Shown in pieces: positions 6,899-8,526 of a stretch of 8,526 nucleotides of DNA; the stretch's first letter is position 1, and each line of letters opens with the position of its first letter. Source of the DNA: an uncultured Clostridia bacterium (lineage in GTDB: Bacteria; Bacillota; Clostridia; UBA1381). The notes under the pieces were generated by a model, which was given only the letters and a program-made list of their open reading frames with translations, searched no databases and had not been told where the DNA came from. The DNA lies in contig CAKSGP010000042.1 of the NCBI GenBank assembly GCA_934454745.1, forward strand, positions 1 through 8,526, written 5' to 3'. The position numbers and the translations under genes are program-made.

Positions 6899-6910
6899 AG
6901 TCTTTGAACT

Positions 6911-6998
6911 ATTCACGAAACTCAACCTCAGAGTACACGGGTACGACGTCGGGCAAGGCAAAATGCGAAAAATGCGCATTTTGCTTAGTTTTGTGAAT
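6911..6998. repeat. Nested inverted-repeat element, possible small dispersed repeat
   Basis: ATTCACGAAACT (6911-6922) pairs with AGTTTTGTGAAT (6987-6998), 12 pairs with one G-U. Inside lies a perfect 10-bp hairpin, GCAAAATGCG (6958-6967) with CGCATTTTGC (6975-6984), plus the 8-bp palindrome CGACGTCG (6944-6951). The segment is more GC-rich than the flanks, lies beyond the rhaA terminator and has no plausible coding frame. It could be a MITE- or REP-like repeat or a small RNA. No target-site duplication is evident. Confidence 0.45.
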
Positions 6999-7082
6999 TC
7001 TGCATCTAAACTTATCGAGCCCCAAAGGGGCTGTTGATGAACTCATAAATCCTTTTTCGCTAAAATAAAAACTAATTTAAGA

Positions 7083-7109
7083 ACATAAGATTTTATTGTG
7101 CATAATATA
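7083..7109 (+). promoter_or_regulatory. Possible sporulation (sigma-K-like) promoter of the Cys-rich gene
   Basis: CATAATATA at 7101-7109 fits the CATANNNTA -10 pattern known for Bacillus sigma-K promoters, with AC at 7083-7084 sixteen bases upstream in place of the short -35. There is no good TTGACA-type box. The pattern is short and the region AT-rich, so a chance match is quite possible. Confidence 0.35.
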
Positions 7110-7149
7110 TTCTAAAGGGTAAATCCCTAACATAGAAAGGAGAATAGTT

Positions 7150-8013
7150 ATGCAGGATAAATGTTGTGAACCGCAAAATTGTTGCGGTACAAATTTCAGA
7201 GAAGCAGTTTGTATACATACCGATAAAATTTTTGACAGCTGTCGGGATAAGGATTGTCTTGAGGATGTCAGAGTGTATCTTACCCAGTGCGGTCAGGAAG
7301 TGGTTGACCGTGCAATAAGCATAAAATGTTCAAAAGCAGAAGTGATTTGGGTATTCTCCGATATAGAGAGTGTGCCGTTTAACCGAGGTTTTTATTCAAT
7401 TGATTTAAAGTATTTCTTTAAGGTAACACTCCAGGTCTATACAGGGGTAGGCAGACCGACTATGGTGGAAGGTCTTTCAGTATTTAATAAACGTGTAATA
7501 CTGTTTGGCTCAGAGGGGAATGCAAAGATTTTCTCTTCAAAGTATAAGCAGAATGATTTTGATGCACAGCTTTGGAAAAAGACTAATATGCCGTATGCGG
7601 TAATAGAAGTGGTTGAGCCGATAACATTAGGTGCTAAGCTTGTAGATATACGCAACGACAAGAACTGTTGCTGTTGTGATGATGATTTTGATTTGGCATC
7701 AGTACCTGATTCGGTATGTAAAGTATTTGACGATGCGCTGGTAATAGGCGGAGAATGTAAAAGAGCATTCGTATCATTAGGTGTATTTTCAATAGTAAAG
7801 CTTGAAAGACGGGTACAGCTTTTGATCCCAAGCTATGATTACTGTGTTCCGCAAAAAGAATGTGTAGGTGCAACTGACGATAACCCATGTGATCTCTTTG
7901 AAAGGATAGAGTTCCCAATGGAGGAATTTTATCCGCCTGAAAAGTGTGCGTTTTTAGCACCTGGAGAGGATGATCCCTCAGAAAAGCCGAAATATAAGCA
8001 ATTGTGCAATTAA
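7150..8013 (+). CDS. Uncharacterised cysteine-rich protein, possibly a spore-coat component
   Basis: I do not recognise a characterised family. The 287 residues contain 20 cysteines (about 7%): two CC pairs at 5-6 and 11-12, a run of four at 173-176 followed by DDD, and others spread through the chain including C286 one residue from the end. There is no signal peptide or membrane helix, so export by the general pathway is unlikely. Two beta-rich parts are visible. The first (about 55-165) has alternating hydrophobic strands (KAEVIWVFSDIESV, YFFKVTLQVYTG, KRVILFGSEG). The second (about 190-230) has a similar strand pattern, so a duplicated domain is possible. The start is ATG 7150, with AAAGGAG at 7136-7142 seven bases upstream. 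The high cysteine content, lack of export signal and sigma-K-like promoter suggest a cross-linked spore-coat protein made in the mother cell; a metal-binding role is the main alternative. Confidence 0.88.
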   Translation: MQDKCCEPQNCCGTNFREAVCIHTDKIFDSCRDKDCLEDVRVYLTQCGQEVVDRAISIKCSKAEVIWVFSDIESVPFNRGFYSIDLKYFFKVTLQVYTGVGRPTMVEGLSVFNKRVILFGSEGNAKIFSSKYKQNDFDAQLWKKTNMPYAVIEVVEPITLGAKLVDIRNDKNCCCCDDDFDLASVPDSVCKVFDDALVIGGECKRAFVSLGVFSIVKLERRVQLLIPSYDYCVPQKECVGATDDNPCDLFERIEFPMEEFYPPEKCAFLAPGEDDPSEKPKYKQLCN

Positions 8014-8064
8014 AATATCGGAGCATTTGTGGGTTATGGGGACTATACATTGTCTGCTGTTATT

Positions 8065-8093
8065 TTATCATTTCTTTAAAGAAAAGGTACTAT
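8065..8093 (+). promoter_or_regulatory. Weak promoter candidate for the structured RNA
   Basis: TTATCA (8065-8070, 4 of 6 to TTGACA), 17 bases, TACTAT (8088-8093, 4 of 6 to TATAAT). A start six to seven bases downstream would fall at about 8100, right where the outer stem of the candidate RNA begins. The coincidence supports it, but both boxes are weak. Confidence 0.35.
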
Positions 8094-8099
8094 AAAGAA

Positions 8100-8275
8100 A
8101 GTCGAATAGTCTCAATTGGGGATGCGAAAAAATAGTGCAGAACGGACGAAAACCGCCCAGCAGCAAGACTGCGAGGGTTATCCCGTGGTGTACGTTTGTA
8201 CTCGAGGGATGGTTTTCGTTCGTAGTTTGACGGCATTTAATAAAAGAAAATCTGCAATTTGCAGATTTTCTCTAA
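8100..8275 (+). ncRNA. Candidate structured non-coding RNA of unknown class
   Basis: The main helix pairs ACGGACGAAAACC (8142-8154) with GGTTTTCGTTCGT (8211-8223), 13 pairs with one G-U. The 56 bases inside can form three small hairpins: GCAG/CTGC (8160-8163 with 8169-8172), GGG/CCC (8175-8177 with 8182-8184) and GTAC/GTAC (8190-8193 with 8198-8201). CCC at 8156-8158 can also pair with GGG at 8206-8208, giving a multi-branched head. An outer stem GTCGAA/TTTGAC (8101-8106 with 8226-8231, one G-U) closes the whole, and a hairpin TCTC/GGGA (8110-8113 with 8119-8122) sits on the 5' side. A terminator follows at 8245-8272. The segment is more GC-rich than its flanks and has no coding frame. It does not match the tmRNA, SRP RNA, RNase P, T-box or common riboswitch motifs I looked for. 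It could also be the leader or 3' region of a longer transcript. Confidence 0.5.
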
Positions 8276-8344
8276 AACAATATATTTAGTAAATGTTTTT
8301 TGCGATTCGTTCATATCAGAAAATGTATGAATTTGCCGTCAAAC
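8225..8344. repeat. 11-bp perfect inverted repeat flanking the terminator
   Basis: GTTTGACGGCA (8225-8235) and TGCCGTCAAAC (8334-8344) are perfect reverse complements 98 bp apart, enclosing the terminator hairpin and AT-rich sequence. Outside the repeats lie the near-copies GTTCGTA (8218-8224) and GTTCGGTA (8345-8352). It may be a long-range RNA stem in the minus-strand 3' end or the ends of a tiny mobile element. No transposase is present. Confidence 0.5.
8245..8272. terminator. Bidirectional terminator between convergent transcripts
   Basis: AGAAAATCTGC (8245-8255) pairs perfectly with GCAGATTTTCT (8261-8271), loop AATTT. On the minus strand the stem is followed by TTTATT, a good U-tract for ending the minus-strand gene, 107 bases after its stop. 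On the plus strand the U-rich part (TTTTCTCT) is mostly inside the 3' arm, so it may end the candidate RNA less efficiently. Confidence 0.75.
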
Positions 8345-8377
8345 GTTCGGTACCGTTTTTTACGTTCCCTTTTTTTG

Positions 8378-8526
8378 TTATTCTGAATCTATTTCATTGC
8401 CTGATGCTGGTGGCAACGTCACCGTTTGCGGTGCCTGTGTCACTGTTGCAGGACGTGATGTAGGCTTTGTAGTCGGCTTAGAAGTAGCTGGGGTCTTTGT
8501 AGAAGATGGCTTTGATGTAGCCTTTG
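8378..8526 (-). CDS. 3' end of a minus-strand gene with Thr/Pro/Ser/Lys-rich C-terminal tail (partial)
   Basis: Reading the minus strand, an open frame enters from beyond the window and runs 48 codons to a TAA at 8380-8378. The tail is dominated by Thr, Pro, Ser, Lys and Ala, with loosely repeated S/T-K-P and S/T-K-T units (for example TSKPSSTKTPATSKPTTKP), and closes with a less repetitive GNEIDSE. Such regions are typical linkers or stalks of secreted or surface proteins in Gram-positive bacteria. No sortase motif or membrane anchor follows, so if surface-bound, the anchor must be elsewhere in the protein. The frame is free of stops and bounded by a terminator on the same strand, which supports a real gene. 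The N-terminal domains, and so the function, are outside the window. Confidence 0.72.
   Translation of the reverse strand, partial: KATSKPSSTKTPATSKPTTKPTSRPATVTQAPQTVTLPPASGNEIDSE

Larger units (their letters stand above)
6775..7149. other. Gene-free interval after rhaA holding several structured elements
   Basis: No convincing coding frame lies in these 375 bases. In order it has: a 7-bp hairpin TGCCTTT/AAAGGCA (6785-6791 with 6806-6812) just after the rhaA stop, with no T-run, perhaps a 3'-end stabiliser; the rhaA terminator; a nested inverted-repeat element (6911-6998); a short hairpin AGCCCC-AAA-GGGGCT (7018-7032); an AT-rich stretch; and a possible sporulation-type promoter for the next gene. 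Confidence 0.6.
8014..8377. other. Gene-free interval with a candidate structured RNA and convergent terminator
   Basis: No credible coding frame is present. A 14-bp palindrome TTTCTTTAAAGAAA (8071-8084) precedes a weak promoter match, the candidate RNA (8100-8275), a bidirectional terminator and an 11-bp inverted repeat. The interval lies between the Cys-rich gene and the convergent minus-strand gene whose stop codon is at 8378-8380. No clear terminator is seen directly after the Cys-rich gene (8014-8070), so its transcript could run into this interval. Confidence 0.6.

Noticed and set aside
6629..6979. 116-codon minus-strand frame across the rhaA 3' end, terminator and inverted-repeat element
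   Set aside because: It runs through a perfect terminator hairpin and into the conserved 3' end of rhaA on the opposite strand; not a credible gene.
7018..7032. AGCCCC-AAA-GGGGCT hairpin as a terminator
   Set aside because: The 3-base loop is tight and no T-run follows directly; the nearest run of T is about 20 bases on.
7634..8050. 138-codon minus-strand frame opposite the Cys-rich gene
   Set aside because: The plus-strand frame is longer with a good ribosome binding site, whereas the antisense product is low in recognisable structure.
8404..8463. Short plus-strand frame from ATG 8404 (about 20 codons)
   Set aside because: It has no ribosome binding site and lies antisense to the better-supported Thr/Pro-rich reading frame.
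1..8526. CRISPR arrays, tRNA or rRNA genes, insertion sequences, phage integrase genes
   Set aside because: I looked for regularly spaced repeats, cloverleaf motifs with GTTCRA arms, rRNA signatures and transposase or integrase motifs and saw none.

Overview
The window looks like chromosomal DNA from an AT-rich, Gram-positive anaerobe of the class Clostridia (Lachnospiraceae, Ruminococcaceae or Eubacterium-like). This rests on the purine-rich AAGGAG-type ribosome binding sites, TTGACA/TATACT-style promoters, a ygiQ-folD gene pair, the clostridial flavour of the FolD, isocitrate dehydrogenase and rhamnose isomerase proteins, and a Cys-rich protein behind a promoter resembling a sporulation sigma-factor site. 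This is inference from reading the sequence; no database search was run.

Layout. Positions 2-2510 hold a 5'-truncated YgiQ-family radical SAM gene and folD. They overlap by 137 bp and are surely co-transcribed. FolD lacks about eight residues of its conserved NADP-binding loop, which is the most striking coding anomaly here. A strong sigma-A-type promoter at 2575-2603 then drives a small SCP2-like protein with a lysine-rich, histone-H1-like tail. A stretch with two mutually exclusive hairpins separates it from icd, encoding a eukaryote-type NADP-dependent isocitrate dehydrogenase, which ends in a GC-rich hairpin.

Positions 4497-6774 form a small sugar-use module: an AraC/RhaS-type regulator followed by rhaA (L-rhamnose isomerase). 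Between them lies a direct repeat at 21-bp spacing, the geometry of AraC-type operators, next to a poor -35 box. A strong intrinsic terminator follows rhaA, so no rhamnulokinase or aldolase gene is co-transcribed.

The last part is less familiar. A 375-bp intergenic stretch (6775-7149) contains the terminator, a nested inverted-repeat element and a possible sigma-K-like promoter. It precedes an unrecognised 287-residue protein with 20 cysteines. Then 8014-8377 has no gene but holds a candidate structured RNA (about 8100-8275), a bidirectional terminator and an 11-bp inverted repeat. The window ends in the 3' end of a minus-strand gene with a Thr/Pro/Ser/Lys-rich tail, probably a surface or secreted protein.

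The genes do not make one pathway. The best candidates for something undescribed are the structured RNA at 8100-8275, the loop-deleted FolD, the SCP2/histone-tail fusion and the Cys-rich putative spore protein.
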